Part shown: positions 1 to 7,482 of the stretch, in pieces
Position numbering within the stretch: the stretch's first letter is position 1
How the letters are laid out: each line of letters begins with the position of its first letter
From: Pseudomonas fluorescens
GTDB taxonomy: Bacteria; Pseudomonadota; Gammaproteobacteria; Pseudomonadales; Pseudomonadaceae
Length of the DNA: 64,000 bases
Direction of reading: 5' to 3'
Assembly: GCF_900215245.1 (NCBI RefSeq)
Contig: NZ_LT907842.1
Coordinates: forward strand, 4,712,001-4,776,000
Translations under genes and position numbers: made by a program
The notes under the pieces: generated by a model
What the model was told of the DNA's origin: nothing
The model's input: the letters and a program-made list of their open reading frames with translations, nothing else
Database searches by the model: none

Positions 1-102
1 AACCAGATCATGGTGGTGACGGTCATCGTGTTGGTGGCGCTGGTGCAGGGCGTGCAAAGCCTCGGGGATCGCTGTGTGAGGTGGTTGGCGCATCGGCGCT
101 GA
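1..102 (+). CDS. ABC transporter permease, MetI-like, 3' end only
   Basis: The window opens inside a gene; the last 33 codons are visible and end in TGA at 100-102. They encode a hydrophobic helix (VVTVIVLVALVQGVQSLGD) followed by a short basic tail. This matches the last membrane segment and cytoplasmic end of MetI-type permeases of methionine/D-methionine ABC importers. Such a permease would form the channel with a MetN-like ATPase and a MetQ-like binding protein, both outside the window. It runs convergently into the regulator gene that ends at 148. The family call rests on a short tail, so it is moderate. Confidence 0.6.
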   Translation, partial: NQIMVVTVIVLVALVQGVQSLGDRCVRWLAHRR

Positions 103-147
103 GCGGGCAGTGAGTGATCGGCTTCTGCGCATCCATGGCGCGACCGC

Positions 148-1560
148 TCAAGGCTTACGCCCGGCCTTCAGCAGCAGCGCTTCGAATACCCGTTGCGCGC
201 GTGGCTCGTCACTGTGGGCCACATTGAAGCGCATCGAATCAAGGTGCGCCGGGTCATAGCCGAATAGCGCGCCCGGCGCCAAGACCATGCTGCGTTTCAA
301 CGCCTCCTGGGCCAGCTGCTCGCCGTTCACCCCCGGTGGCAGGCGCGCCCAGATAAACATGCCGCCTTCAAAGGCCATCGGCAATTCGCAGCCGCAGCGC
401 TTGAGCCACTGTTCGACACGCCCACCCGATTCCATCAAGCGCTGCACCATACGCTTGCGGTGTTTGGCATAGCTGCCTTCGCTGAGCATGCGATAGACAA
501 TCTGTTCGAACAGCTCCGAGGTCACGCCGCCACTCATCAACTTCATGTTGGTCAGGTTGGCGGCCAACTGCGGCGCGGCCACCACATAACTGACGCGTGT
601 GTTGGCGCTGAGGATCTTGGAGAACCCCGACAGGTAGGTGACCTGCTCCAGGCCGGCAAGGGTTGCCAGTCGGGGCGGCGGGTTGGGGTGCAAGTCGCCG
701 TAGAGGTCATCTTCGACAATATGGCAGTGGTAGTGCTGGGTCAGTTGCAGCAGGCGAAACGCCTGACTGGGGCTGAAAGAATGGCCGGTAGGGTTATGCA
801 ACACGCTGGTGGTGAGATACAGGCTGGGGCGGTGTTCGGCCAGCAGTTGTTCGAGGGCGGTGAAGTCAAAGCCGTCGGGACGGCGCTGGATAGTCACCAC
901 TTTGACGCCATGCAGGGCCAGGTTGGCGTGGAAGTTGAAGTAACACGGCGCGTCCAGCAGCACCGTGTCGCCGGGGCGTGCGAGCAGGCGCATCAGCATG
1001 TCCAGGCCCTGCACCGTGTTGGGGGTGGTGATGATTTGCTCCACCGGCACCGACAGGCCGTCGGCGTGCAGTTTCTGTTGCAGGGCCTGGCGCAGCGGCA
1101 ACAGCCCGGCCGGCGTGCCCAGCCCGGCAATGCGCAACGACGGCGCGCGCACCACGCTGCGCATGGTTTGGCGGATGGCTTCGCCGTTCAACCATTCCTC
1201 CGGCAAGTGGCCGCCACCGGGCCGCAACTCGCCGCTGACGGTGACCAGCGGGCGCCGTAACACGCTGAGCAGGTCCTGGGGCAGCAGGTCGACCCAGGTC
1301 GCCGAAGTCGGGTGGGCGGTTTCCATCGCCACAAAGTAGCCGCGACCCTGGCTTGAGGTCAGCAGGTTGCGCCCACGCAGACGGTCCAGTGCCTCATTGA
1401 GGGTGAACTTGCTCACGCCCAGGGTCTGGGTCAACTCACGCACCGATGGCAACTTACTGCCGGGCGCCCATTCACCGCTTTCGATCGCCTGGCTGAACGC
1501 CGCGACGATCTGCTGGACCTTGGGCGTGCCTTCCACAAAGGCGATAGCGGATACAAACAT
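148..1560 (-). CDS. MocR-type (GntR/aminotransferase class I) transcriptional regulator
   Basis: The 470-residue protein has an N-terminal GntR winged helix (about residues 15-80, with SKLPSVRELTQTLGVSK as the recognition region). A long fold-type I aminotransferase domain (about 110-465) follows. The PLP site is visible as FSKILS (Schiff-base lysine) and the EDDLYGD aspartate/tyrosine stretch. MocR proteins use PLP or its adducts as effector and usually regulate a divergent neighbour. The neighbour here is the rubredoxin/TIM-barrel/LysE group, with a CCGGTA-N4-TACCGG palindrome between them. AAGGAAGG lies just upstream of the ATG. The target metabolite cannot be read from sequence. Confidence 0.9.
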   Translation of the reverse strand: MFVSAIAFVEGTPKVQQIVAAFSQAIESGEWAPGSKLPSVRELTQTLGVSKFTLNEALDRLRGRNLLTSSQGRGYFVAMETAHPTSATWVDLLPQDLLSVLRRPLVTVSGELRPGGGHLPEEWLNGEAIRQTMRSVVRAPSLRIAGLGTPAGLLPLRQALQQKLHADGLSVPVEQIITTPNTVQGLDMLMRLLARPGDTVLLDAPCYFNFHANLALHGVKVVTIQRRPDGFDFTALEQLLAEHRPSLYLTTSVLHNPTGHSFSPSQAFRLLQLTQHYHCHIVEDDLYGDLHPNPPPRLATLAGLEQVTYLSGFSKILSANTRVSYVVAAPQLAANLTNMKLMSGGVTSELFEQIVYRMLSEGSYAKHRKRMVQRLMESGGRVEQWLKRCGCELPMAFEGGMFIWARLPPGVNGEQLAQEALKRSMVLAPGALFGYDPAHLDSMRFNVAHSDEPRAQRVFEALLLKAGRKP

Positions 1561-1578
1561 AAACCTTCCTTGTCTTTG

Positions 1579-1594
1579 CCGGTACTTTTACCGG
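1579..1594. promoter_or_regulatory. Perfect inverted repeat, candidate operator of the MocR regulator
   Basis: CCGGTA, four bases, TACCGG: a perfect 6-4-6 palindrome 19 bases upstream of the regulator start, in the 158-base gap between the regulator and rubredoxin. GntR-superfamily operators are often short palindromes of this kind in divergent intergenic regions. The operator role is inferred from position and symmetry only. Confidence 0.4.
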
Positions 1595-1718
1595 TGAAGT
1601 TAGGCCGGATTAGGCATCACTTTACCTGCCTTGTGCAATGCCGCTCCCCTAGACTGCGCGCCATCTCGCCAGGAGTTGGCGACATTCCCTACAGGCGAGC
1701 AATGGATTTCGCATCCTT

Positions 1719-1883
1719 ATGAAGACTTATATGTGCGCACCCTGCGGCTTTATGTACGTAGAAGAATTGGGCATTCCGGAGGACGGAATCCCGGCAGGCA
1801 CCCCTTGGGAAGAGGTGCCTGAAGACTGGAAATGCCCGGATTGCGGCGTGACCAAGGCCGACTTCATGGCCATCGAAATTTAA
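1719..1883 (+). CDS. Rubredoxin
   Basis: A 54-residue protein beginning MKTYMCAPCGFMYVEE and containing both iron-ligand pairs of rubredoxin: CAPCG (residues 6-10) and CPDCG (39-43). The aromatic and acidic core PxGTPWEEVPEDWKC lies between them. Rubredoxins carry one Fe(Cys)4 centre and pass single electrons in the cytoplasm, for example to diiron oxygenases. No strong ribosome site precedes the ATG; the start was chosen because rubredoxins begin M-K-x-Y-x-C and an upstream ATG at 1702 stops after six codons. The next gene starts 27 bases later, so the two are probably co-transcribed. Confidence 0.92.
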   Translation: MKTYMCAPCGFMYVEELGIPEDGIPAGTPWEEVPEDWKCPDCGVTKADFMAIEI

Positions 1884-1910
1884 CCCTCCATCAACGAAAG
1901 GAATCGCTCC

Positions 1911-2780
1911 ATGGAAAGCAAACTGATCAACCCCACCGTGCCGTTCTGTACCGGTGTGGCTCACCAGAAATACCTCAGCGCGGAAAAGGGCCTGCAAACC
2001 GCTGTCGAAGGCGACTGCACCCACTGGTACATCGACGGCAGCCTGTTCGGTGAAATGGTTGACGACTGGACCGAGGCACGCATCGTCAGCCTGCAGGCGC
2101 AGATCGAGGCGAGCGGCGTTCGGCCGATATTCCACGGCAACTTCAAGGCCCCACTGGGCAGTGACGTCGAGGCGTTCCGTGTGGCGGCCGTGGAGTACGT
2201 GAAAAAAGAGATCGATATCGCCAGCCGTCTGGGCGCGCCGTTGATCATTCACGGTGGCTGCATCGTCGAGCCGAAAATGGTGCTGATGGCCAAGAAGGTT
2301 GCCCTGGAGCACTACCTCAAGTCGGTACAGGAACTGGCAAGTTACGCCGCGGCCAAGGGCACGGATATCTACCTGGAGAACCTGTCCAACTACGTCAACT
2401 ACCGGCCGTTCCACTACATCTTTACCCACGAAGCTGAATACGCCTTTGTATTCGAGCGCCTGCAAGCGCACAGCAACGTGTATTTCTTCCTGGATGCCGG
2501 CCACGCCAATATCGAAAACGGCCTGCCGGCGGAGGTGGTGCGCAAGTATCACCACCTCATCAAGGGCATTTCCTTCAGCAATAACAATGGCGTGCAAGAC
2601 CAGCACTTCGGCATTCATGACGGCAGCTGTGACTACGCCGACGTGGTGCAGGCCATCGTCGAAACCAATTGGAAAGGCTTGGTGGCGTTCGAAACCCGCA
2701 ACCAGACCGCCAAGGCTGCCCTGGCTGACCTGGCGCTGATGTACCGCGAATCCCTGACGACCGAAATCGCGGTCGCCTGA
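1911..2780 (+). CDS. Sugar phosphate isomerase/epimerase-like TIM-barrel protein
   Basis: A 289-residue protein of the xylose isomerase-like (AP endonuclease 2) TIM-barrel superfamily. Candidate metal ligands sit at strand ends as in that family: the Glu in IYLENLSN, Asp and His in FFLDAGHAN, His in GIHDGSCDY, and Glu near the end in VAFETRN. Family members isomerise or epimerise small sugars or act on small carbonyl metabolites; the substrate here is unknown. A good GGAATCGCTCC-type region precedes the ATG. It lies between rubredoxin and a LysE exporter. That arrangement suggests a small redox-linked biosynthetic or catabolic unit under the divergent MocR regulator, which is inference. Confidence 0.8.
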   Translation: MESKLINPTVPFCTGVAHQKYLSAEKGLQTAVEGDCTHWYIDGSLFGEMVDDWTEARIVSLQAQIEASGVRPIFHGNFKAPLGSDVEAFRVAAVEYVKKEIDIASRLGAPLIIHGGCIVEPKMVLMAKKVALEHYLKSVQELASYAAAKGTDIYLENLSNYVNYRPFHYIFTHEAEYAFVFERLQAHSNVYFFLDAGHANIENGLPAEVVRKYHHLIKGISFSNNNGVQDQHFGIHDGSCDYADVVQAIVETNWKGLVAFETRNQTAKAALADLALMYRESLTTEIAVA

Positions 2781-2791
2781 TGGGCCCAGGG

Positions 2792-2826
2792 GCGGGCGCT
2801 TGCGAGGCCCGCTCCGTTGTTTTTTT
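2792..2826 (+). terminator. Terminator-like hairpin after the TIM-barrel gene
   Basis: GCGGGC (2792-2797) pairs with GCCCGC (2807-2812). A seven-T tract follows (2820-2826), seven bases after the stem. The spacing is imperfect, so partial read-through into the exporter gene is likely. It also argues against using the earlier in-frame ATG at 2780 as the start of the LysE gene. Confidence 0.5.
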
Positions 2827-2845
2827 CAAACCAAGGTCCCGGACC

Positions 2846-3478
2846 ATGACAACTGCGTTAACACTGTCTTCGTTTCTGTATTTTCTGCTGTTTTGCGCCA
2901 CCATGACCTTCAGCCCCGGCCCCATGACCCTGCTGCTCTTGAGCCTGGGTTTGAAAGACGGCCTGCGTAGCTCGATCCCGGCGCAGATCGGCGCCACGGT
3001 GTCCTACCTGATTTCGATCCTGATCTTTGCCGTGGGCTTTTCGGAGTTGATCAAGGGCAACCTCGCCATTACCCAGACCATCCAGTTTGTTGGCGTGGCC
3101 TACATTCTTTACCTGGCCTACAAGCAGTGGACCAGCAGTGGCGTCGCGATCAACAAGGCCGGTGCCGTGGAGGGCTCGCGCAGCCTGTTCGGCAAAGGCT
3201 TGCTGACCGGGTTTTCCAACCCTAAGACCATCATCATGTTCAGCGCGGTGTTCCCGCAGTTTGCCGGCTCAGGTGAGCACACCTCATCGGCAGATATCGC
3301 GATCCTGGGGTTAACCTTTCTGACGCTGCAATTTGCCAGCGGTTGCCTGTACTGCTATTTCGGCCAGCGCATCAAACACGTATTGGAAAACCCCAAGCGC
3401 CGGGTGTTGTTGCAGCGGGTCACGGCGGTGTTGCTACTGGGTGTGGCGTTGATGCTGGCGCGCGGGTTTTCGCACTGA
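2846..3478 (+). CDS. LysE/RhtB family amino-acid or metabolite exporter
   Basis: A 210-residue membrane protein with about six hydrophobic segments. It carries the LysE family signature near the N-terminus (TFSPGPMTLLLLSLGLKDG) and the mid-protein GFSNPKTIIMF motif. LysE/RhtB proteins export amino acids or related small molecules across the inner membrane. The start at MTTALTLSS gives the family's standard length; a longer frame from 2780 would translate the hairpin upstream and was not used. It lies downstream of rubredoxin and the TIM-barrel gene and may export their product, which is inferred from context. Confidence 0.88.
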   Translation: MTTALTLSSFLYFLLFCATMTFSPGPMTLLLLSLGLKDGLRSSIPAQIGATVSYLISILIFAVGFSELIKGNLAITQTIQFVGVAYILYLAYKQWTSSGVAINKAGAVEGSRSLFGKGLLTGFSNPKTIIMFSAVFPQFAGSGEHTSSADIAILGLTFLTLQFASGCLYCYFGQRIKHVLENPKRRVLLQRVTAVLLLGVALMLARGFSH

Positions 3479-3567
3479 ATGGCCTGATCTACAGCCTTAT
3501 GAGCGGTAGTGGCGATTTGCTGTTGCCCTGATAGACTCCAGGCATTCTCTCAGGATTACACCCGACC

Positions 3568-4626
3568 ATGTCAGCTGCCGGAGGAAATGGACTTCCGCTC
3601 GCTTCACGGTTATACAAATCCCGCTTACTGGGGCTGACGCTCGGCTTGGTGTGCGTGGTGTTTGGTATGTATCCCCTGCACCCACCGGCGTGGGTGTGGG
3701 TATGGATGGTGATCAACGCCTTTGTCTGGCCGCACCTTGCCTATCAATGGTCGCGCCGCGCGAGCAATTCGCTGCGCAGCGAACGCCGCAACCTGCTGTT
3801 CGACTCCTTTTGCGGCGGGTTCTGGGTCGGCGCCATGCACTTCAACCCGCTGCCCGGCGTCACCACGCTGTCGATGATGACCATGAACAACGTCGCCATC
3901 GGCGGGTTTCGCTTTATGTTGGCCGGTTGGGTCGCACAGGCGTTGGGTATTGGCGCGTCAATGTTGCTATTGGGTCCGGCGTTTATCGCCGTGACCACCG
4001 AGACCCAGCTGTATGCGTGCTTGCCGATCCTCACGCTGTATCCCATGGCGCTGGGGTGGATCTGCTATCGCCAGGCCGTGACCCTGGCCCGGCATAAACG
4101 CGAGTTGCTGGCGTTGAGCCGCACGGACAGCCTGTCCGGCCTGCTCAACCACGGCGCCTGGAAAGACCATCTGGAAATCGAGTTTCAGCGCTGCCGCCGC
4201 GAGCAGGTCGGCGCGGCTATTGCGCTGATCGACATCGACCATTTCAAGACCATCAACGATACCTACGGGCATGTCACTGGCGATATCGTGCTGCGCCAAC
4301 TGAGTAAAGTCCTGCGCCAGAACCTGCGGGCTTCCGACATGGCCGGGCGTTATGGCGGGGATGAGTTTTGTGTGATTTTGCCGGATATGCCACTTGCTCG
4401 GGCCACGGAAGTGATGGACGCCTTGCGCGATCGCTTCAGTGCATTGGCCTATGTGCAGGACCCGACCCTGCGCGCCAGCCTGAGCATTGGGCTGGCCCCG
4501 TATCAAGCCGCCCACGCCGATTCCACCAGTTGGCTCAACGACGCTGACCAGGCCTTGTATGAAGCCAAGAGCAGCGGGCGTAACCGGGTCAGCGCTGTGC
4601 AGGGGAGTTGGTTGCGGTCGGTTTAG
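3568..4626 (+). CDS. Diguanylate cyclase with MASE2 membrane sensor (AdrA/DgcC-like)
   Basis: 352 residues. The N-terminal 185 residues form several membrane helices matching the MASE2 sensor domain, and residues about 190-345 form a GGDEF domain. The active-site loop is intact (YGGDEFCVI). An RASD inhibitory I-site lies five residues before it, so the enzyme should make c-di-GMP and be product-inhibited. MASE2 with GGDEF is the plan of E. coli DgcC (AdrA), which promotes cellulose synthesis; that role is not shown here. It is a stand-alone gene 89 bases after the exporter. Confidence 0.93.
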   Translation: MSAAGGNGLPLASRLYKSRLLGLTLGLVCVVFGMYPLHPPAWVWVWMVINAFVWPHLAYQWSRRASNSLRSERRNLLFDSFCGGFWVGAMHFNPLPGVTTLSMMTMNNVAIGGFRFMLAGWVAQALGIGASMLLLGPAFIAVTTETQLYACLPILTLYPMALGWICYRQAVTLARHKRELLALSRTDSLSGLLNHGAWKDHLEIEFQRCRREQVGAAIALIDIDHFKTINDTYGHVTGDIVLRQLSKVLRQNLRASDMAGRYGGDEFCVILPDMPLARATEVMDALRDRFSALAYVQDPTLRASLSIGLAPYQAAHADSTSWLNDADQALYEAKSSGRNRVSAVQGSWLRSV

Positions 4627-4675
4627 TGGGGTAGGGTGTTTGCAGCCCCTCCCAACAAAAAACAAGGATCGGTCC

Positions 4676-5905
4676 ATGCTCTTCTCCTTCTCCCGTACCC
4701 TCCTGGCCGCGACCCTGGCCTTGTCCTGCGCAATGCCGGCCTACAGCGCCGAACCCCACAAACAGATCCAGGCGGATTCCGAACAGTACCAGGCCGATAC
4801 CTTGAAACTGTTGGAGCGCCTGGTGAATATTGATTCGGGCTCCGGCTACGAGCCCGGCCTGACCCAAGTGCGCGACATCGCCGTCGATGAACTGAAACAG
4901 CTCGGTTTCAGCATCGAACTGGTGCCGGACAAGGCCGCCAACAACAGCCATGTGATCGCTACCCTCAAGGGCACCGGTAAAGCCAGGATCCTGCTGATGG
5001 CCCACATGGACACCGTGTTCAAGGAAGGCTCGGCCGCCGAACGCCCGTTCCACATCAAAGACGGCCGCGCTTATGGCCCGGGCGTAATGGATGACAAGGG
5101 CGGCATCGTCGCCGGCATCTACGCGCTGAAAGTCCTCAAAAACCAGGGCTTCAAGGACTACGCAAACATCACCTTCCTTCTCGACGCCAGCGAAGAAACC
5201 GGCTCCGAGGCCGCCTCCGAGCTGATCCGCAACACCGCCAAAAGCCACGACGTCACCCTCAACCTCGAACCCGGCCGCCCCGCCGACGGCCTGGTGGTAT
5301 GGCGCAAAGGCAGCGCCACCGCCGTGGTCGAAGTCAAAGGCAAAGCCGCTCATGCTGGTGTCGCCCCGGAACTGGGTCGCAACGCCGCCATGGAAGCCGC
5401 GCACCAGATCCTGCAACTGGGCAAACTGGGCGATGAGGAAAAGAAAACCACCATCAACTTCACGGTCATCAAGGCCGGTGACCGCACCAATGTGATCCCC
5501 GACCAAGCCACCGCCAAGGCCGACGTGCGTGCTGCGTTGCCGAAAGAATTTGATCGGATCGAGAAAGACCTCGCGCGCGTTTCAGCGAATAAGTTGATCC
5601 CTGAAACCGAAGTGAAGACCAGCCTGTTGCGCGGCCTGCCGCCGATGCCGCAGACGCCGGAGTCGGACAAATTGGTGGCGATTGCCCAGGGAATTTATGG
5701 GGAGTTAGGGCGCAAGCTGACCATTGAAGGCAGCGGCGGAGCGGCGGATGCAAGCCTGTCCGCCGGGGTTGGGACGCCGACGCTGGATGGGTTTGGGATT
5801 GTCGGTGGGAATATTCATACGCCGGAGGAATATGCCGAGGTGGAAAGTGTGGCGCCGCGGATTTATCTGTTGAGCCGGATGATTATGGAGCTTTCCAGGC
5901 GCTGA
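4676..5905 (+). CDS. Secreted M20 family metallopeptidase (glutamate carboxypeptidase-like)
   Basis: 409 residues with a clear signal peptide (residues about 1-22, ending ALSCAMPAYSA). The M20 zinc ligands and catalytic residues are visible: His and Asp in LLMAHMDTVF, Asp in GPGVMDDKGG, the catalytic Glu pair in DASEETGSE, and Glu in LNLEPGR. The closest functional type known to me is Pseudomonas carboxypeptidase G2, which cleaves C-terminal glutamate from folates in the periplasm. Substrate identity is inferred from overall resemblance. The start was chosen at MLFSFSR, the first Met that begins the signal peptide. Confidence 0.88.
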   Translation: MLFSFSRTLLAATLALSCAMPAYSAEPHKQIQADSEQYQADTLKLLERLVNIDSGSGYEPGLTQVRDIAVDELKQLGFSIELVPDKAANNSHVIATLKGTGKARILLMAHMDTVFKEGSAAERPFHIKDGRAYGPGVMDDKGGIVAGIYALKVLKNQGFKDYANITFLLDASEETGSEAASELIRNTAKSHDVTLNLEPGRPADGLVVWRKGSATAVVEVKGKAAHAGVAPELGRNAAMEAAHQILQLGKLGDEEKKTTINFTVIKAGDRTNVIPDQATAKADVRAALPKEFDRIEKDLARVSANKLIPETEVKTSLLRGLPPMPQTPESDKLVAIAQGIYGELGRKLTIEGSGGAADASLSAGVGTPTLDGFGIVGGNIHTPEEYAEVESVAPRIYLLSRMIMELSRR

Positions 5906-5915
5906 TTTGATTGCA

Positions 5916-5939
5916 GGGCTCACTCATTCCGGTGAGCCC
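5916..5939 (+). terminator. Hairpin after the M20 peptidase gene
   Basis: GGGCTCAC (5916-5923), an eight-base loop, then GTGAGCCC (5932-5939). The eight-pair stem starts 11 bases past the stop codon. No clear T run follows, so termination is likely but not certain. Confidence 0.55.
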
Positions 5940-5984
5940 GATTCTCTGGCCCGCTGGCTTATTGTGACCGCTGCGCAACCCAAC

Positions 5985-6006
5985 GCGAGCAAGCTCGCTC
6001 GCCACA
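5985..6006. repeat. REP-like sequence
   Basis: GCGAGCAAGCTCGCTCGCCA matches the short palindromic REP family of fluorescent pseudomonads. It lies between the M20 peptidase and the last Rhs tip. Confidence 0.6.
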
Positions 6007-6039
6007 GGGTTGGGGTTGTCAGTGAGGCAAGTGGTGTTC

Positions 6040-7059
6040 TTACCATGTGGATGGGTCTTCGAGACTGGCTCTTTGGAGGTCGTCTTTCCAAACCTCGTTG
6101 GCTAATCGGTAGATGTCGGCAAAAAAGCTTCGGGGGTCAACTATTTCTGTTTCGTCCCAGGCCATCGTTGAATATTTATCTGGGTCATCCTCAAAAAAAC
6201 AATGAAAATCAAAGTTTTCTGTATTTAATGCGGCGTCCAGGTTTTCCATTAATTTGTATCGGTGGCGATAGGAAAGCTTGTTGTATGGATCCAGGCAATA
6301 TTTGAGAATTAGATTTTCTCTATCTTTTTTGTCGTTGGGATCATAGGCGTGAAGCTCTGCTCCCTTGGTTTCCTCTCTGTCGTAAATGTCAAAAACTCCT
6401 ACGAAATAATACAAGCTCGCATCAAAAGGTATGTGCTCGGAAAATGGGTGAAATAGCATTTTTATTCCTTGATCGGAAATAGAGTAAAAGCGTTCACGTC
6501 GCTGTTCCCGCGAGGTTTGAGGTGCAGTTAGTTGTCGCTCATTTACTTGTGCCTTTCCGATTGGATTTTCGAGGCCGGTTACTGGCTTACATCCATCGCC
6601 GCCTGGGCAGGTGTTTAAGCCCAGAGGATCCACCCAACCTGTTGGGTTCGGCACGTACTGGTACGCGTTAATCCCACCCGCCAGCTTCACCGGGTCAGGC
6701 GTCAGGTAGCGACCAATATCCGGATTGTAGTACCGGTGGCGGTTGTAGTGCAGCCCGCTTTCCGGGTCGAAGTATTGGCCTTGGAAGCGCAGCGGGTTGT
6801 CGATTTTGCTGACGTCGAGGCGGGCAATCTCTCCGTAGGCGCGGTAGTGCGCCGACCAGACGATTTCACCGTCTGGGTCTGTAAGCTCCTGCGGTGTTCC
6901 GAGGTGGTCGAGTTGGTAGTGGAAGGGCTGGGTGTCTTTAGGGCCAAAGCCTTCCAGCAGTGCCAAAGGCCTAAAACTGTCCGGTTCGTAGAGGTAACTG
7001 CGATGACGATCTGCGTGATGTTCGGCAATTGCGAAGACCCGTGGTGAGAGAGCGAGCAT
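6040..7059 (-). CDS. Orphan Rhs tip 3: core fragment fused to an acidic, immunity-like C-terminus
   Basis: The first 140 or so residues are nearly identical to the end of the main Rhs core, from AEHHADRHRSYLY to the DPLGL boundary. The variable C-terminus is about 200 residues and unrelated to the other two tips. Its second half is acidic and reads more like an immunity protein (ENFDFHCFFEDDPDKYST) than a basic nuclease toxin. No separate immunity gene follows before the M20 gene. The apparent ATG at 7059 lies in the loop of a perfect hairpin and has no ribosome site, so the tip is probably silent unless recombined onto the full Rhs gene. Confidence 0.6.
   Translation of the reverse strand: MLALSPRVFAIAEHHADRHRSYLYEPDSFRPLALLEGFGPKDTQPFHYQLDHLGTPQELTDPDGEIVWSAHYRAYGEIARLDVSKIDNPLRFQGQYFDPESGLHYNRHRYYNPDIGRYLTPDPVKLAGGINAYQYVPNPTGWVDPLGLNTCPGGDGCKPVTGLENPIGKAQVNERQLTAPQTSREQRRERFYSISDQGIKMLFHPFSEHIPFDASLYYFVGVFDIYDREETKGAELHAYDPNDKKDRENLILKYCLDPYNKLSYRHRYKLMENLDAALNTENFDFHCFFEDDPDKYSTMAWDETEIVDPRSFFADIYRLANEVWKDDLQRASLEDPSTW
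6650..7029 (-). repeat. Rhs core direct repeat, copy 3
   Basis: About 380 bases almost identical to 8065-8440 and 9631-10010. It encodes the conserved end of the Rhs core. Similarity stops abruptly at the GCAATTGC junction beside the hairpin at 7038-7079. Confidence 0.9.
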
Positions 7060-7079
7060 GTTCGCTCTCTCACCACGGG
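7038..7079. repeat. Perfect 18-bp inverted repeat at the orphan tip 3 junction
   Basis: CCCGTGGTGAGAGAGCGA (7038-7055), loop GCATGT, then its exact complement (7062-7079). It lies between an immunity gene and the start of Rhs homology of tip 3. There is no T tract on either side, so it is not a typical intrinsic terminator. It may be a REP-type element or a scar of tip acquisition. Confidence 0.85.
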
Positions 7080-7119
7080 GATTGGGCTGTAACGTCGAGT
7101 GGTGGCGTTCTTATGCTGC

Positions 7120-7482
7120 CTATTGGTCTTTGAAACTGACCATGTATTGCTTTAAACGGCTCAAAAGGATCTGCATAAAGATTCGTTGATCAGCTATAGG
7201 GTCGCTGAAGTAAGTTGCCATTTTTTTAAATACTGCGTTGAAGTCATCATTAATAGATAAGTAGTGTTCGATCGACTCGATGAACCATTCTTGTTCTGAT
7301 TTTGTATAAGACAGAAATTCTGGCTTGGTCAGTTCGTCAAAAAGCTCAATAAGTTCTTCTTTGTTGTTTACATTCTTTGAGGAGATGAAATCTTCTCTTT
7401 CCGGATTATCCGTATTTTCAATGTCGTATGTGAACAGTAATCCACGGATTATTGCCATGCTTGGATTTTTTTTCATGTTCAT
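7120..7482 (-). CDS. Putative immunity protein for orphan Rhs tip 2
   Basis: A 120-residue, AT-rich, acidic protein directly downstream of orphan tip 2, whose stop codon overlaps this ATG by one base (TGATG). No signal peptide or membrane helix is visible. I do not recognise the family. Position, size, acidity and translational coupling fit the Rhs/CDI rule that each toxin tip is followed by its cognate immunity gene. A GTG immediately before the ATG is an alternative start. Confidence 0.65.
   Translation of the reverse strand: MNMKKNPSMAIIRGLLFTYDIENTDNPEREDFISSKNVNNKEELIELFDELTKPEFLSYTKSEQEWFIESIEHYLSINDDFNAVFKKMATYFSDPIADQRIFMQILLSRLKQYMVSFKDQ

Noticed and set aside
2780..2845. Earlier ATG for the LysE gene overlapping the TIM-barrel stop
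   Set aside because: It would translate a terminator-like hairpin and add 22 residues not found in LysE proteins, which start at the MTTALTL position.
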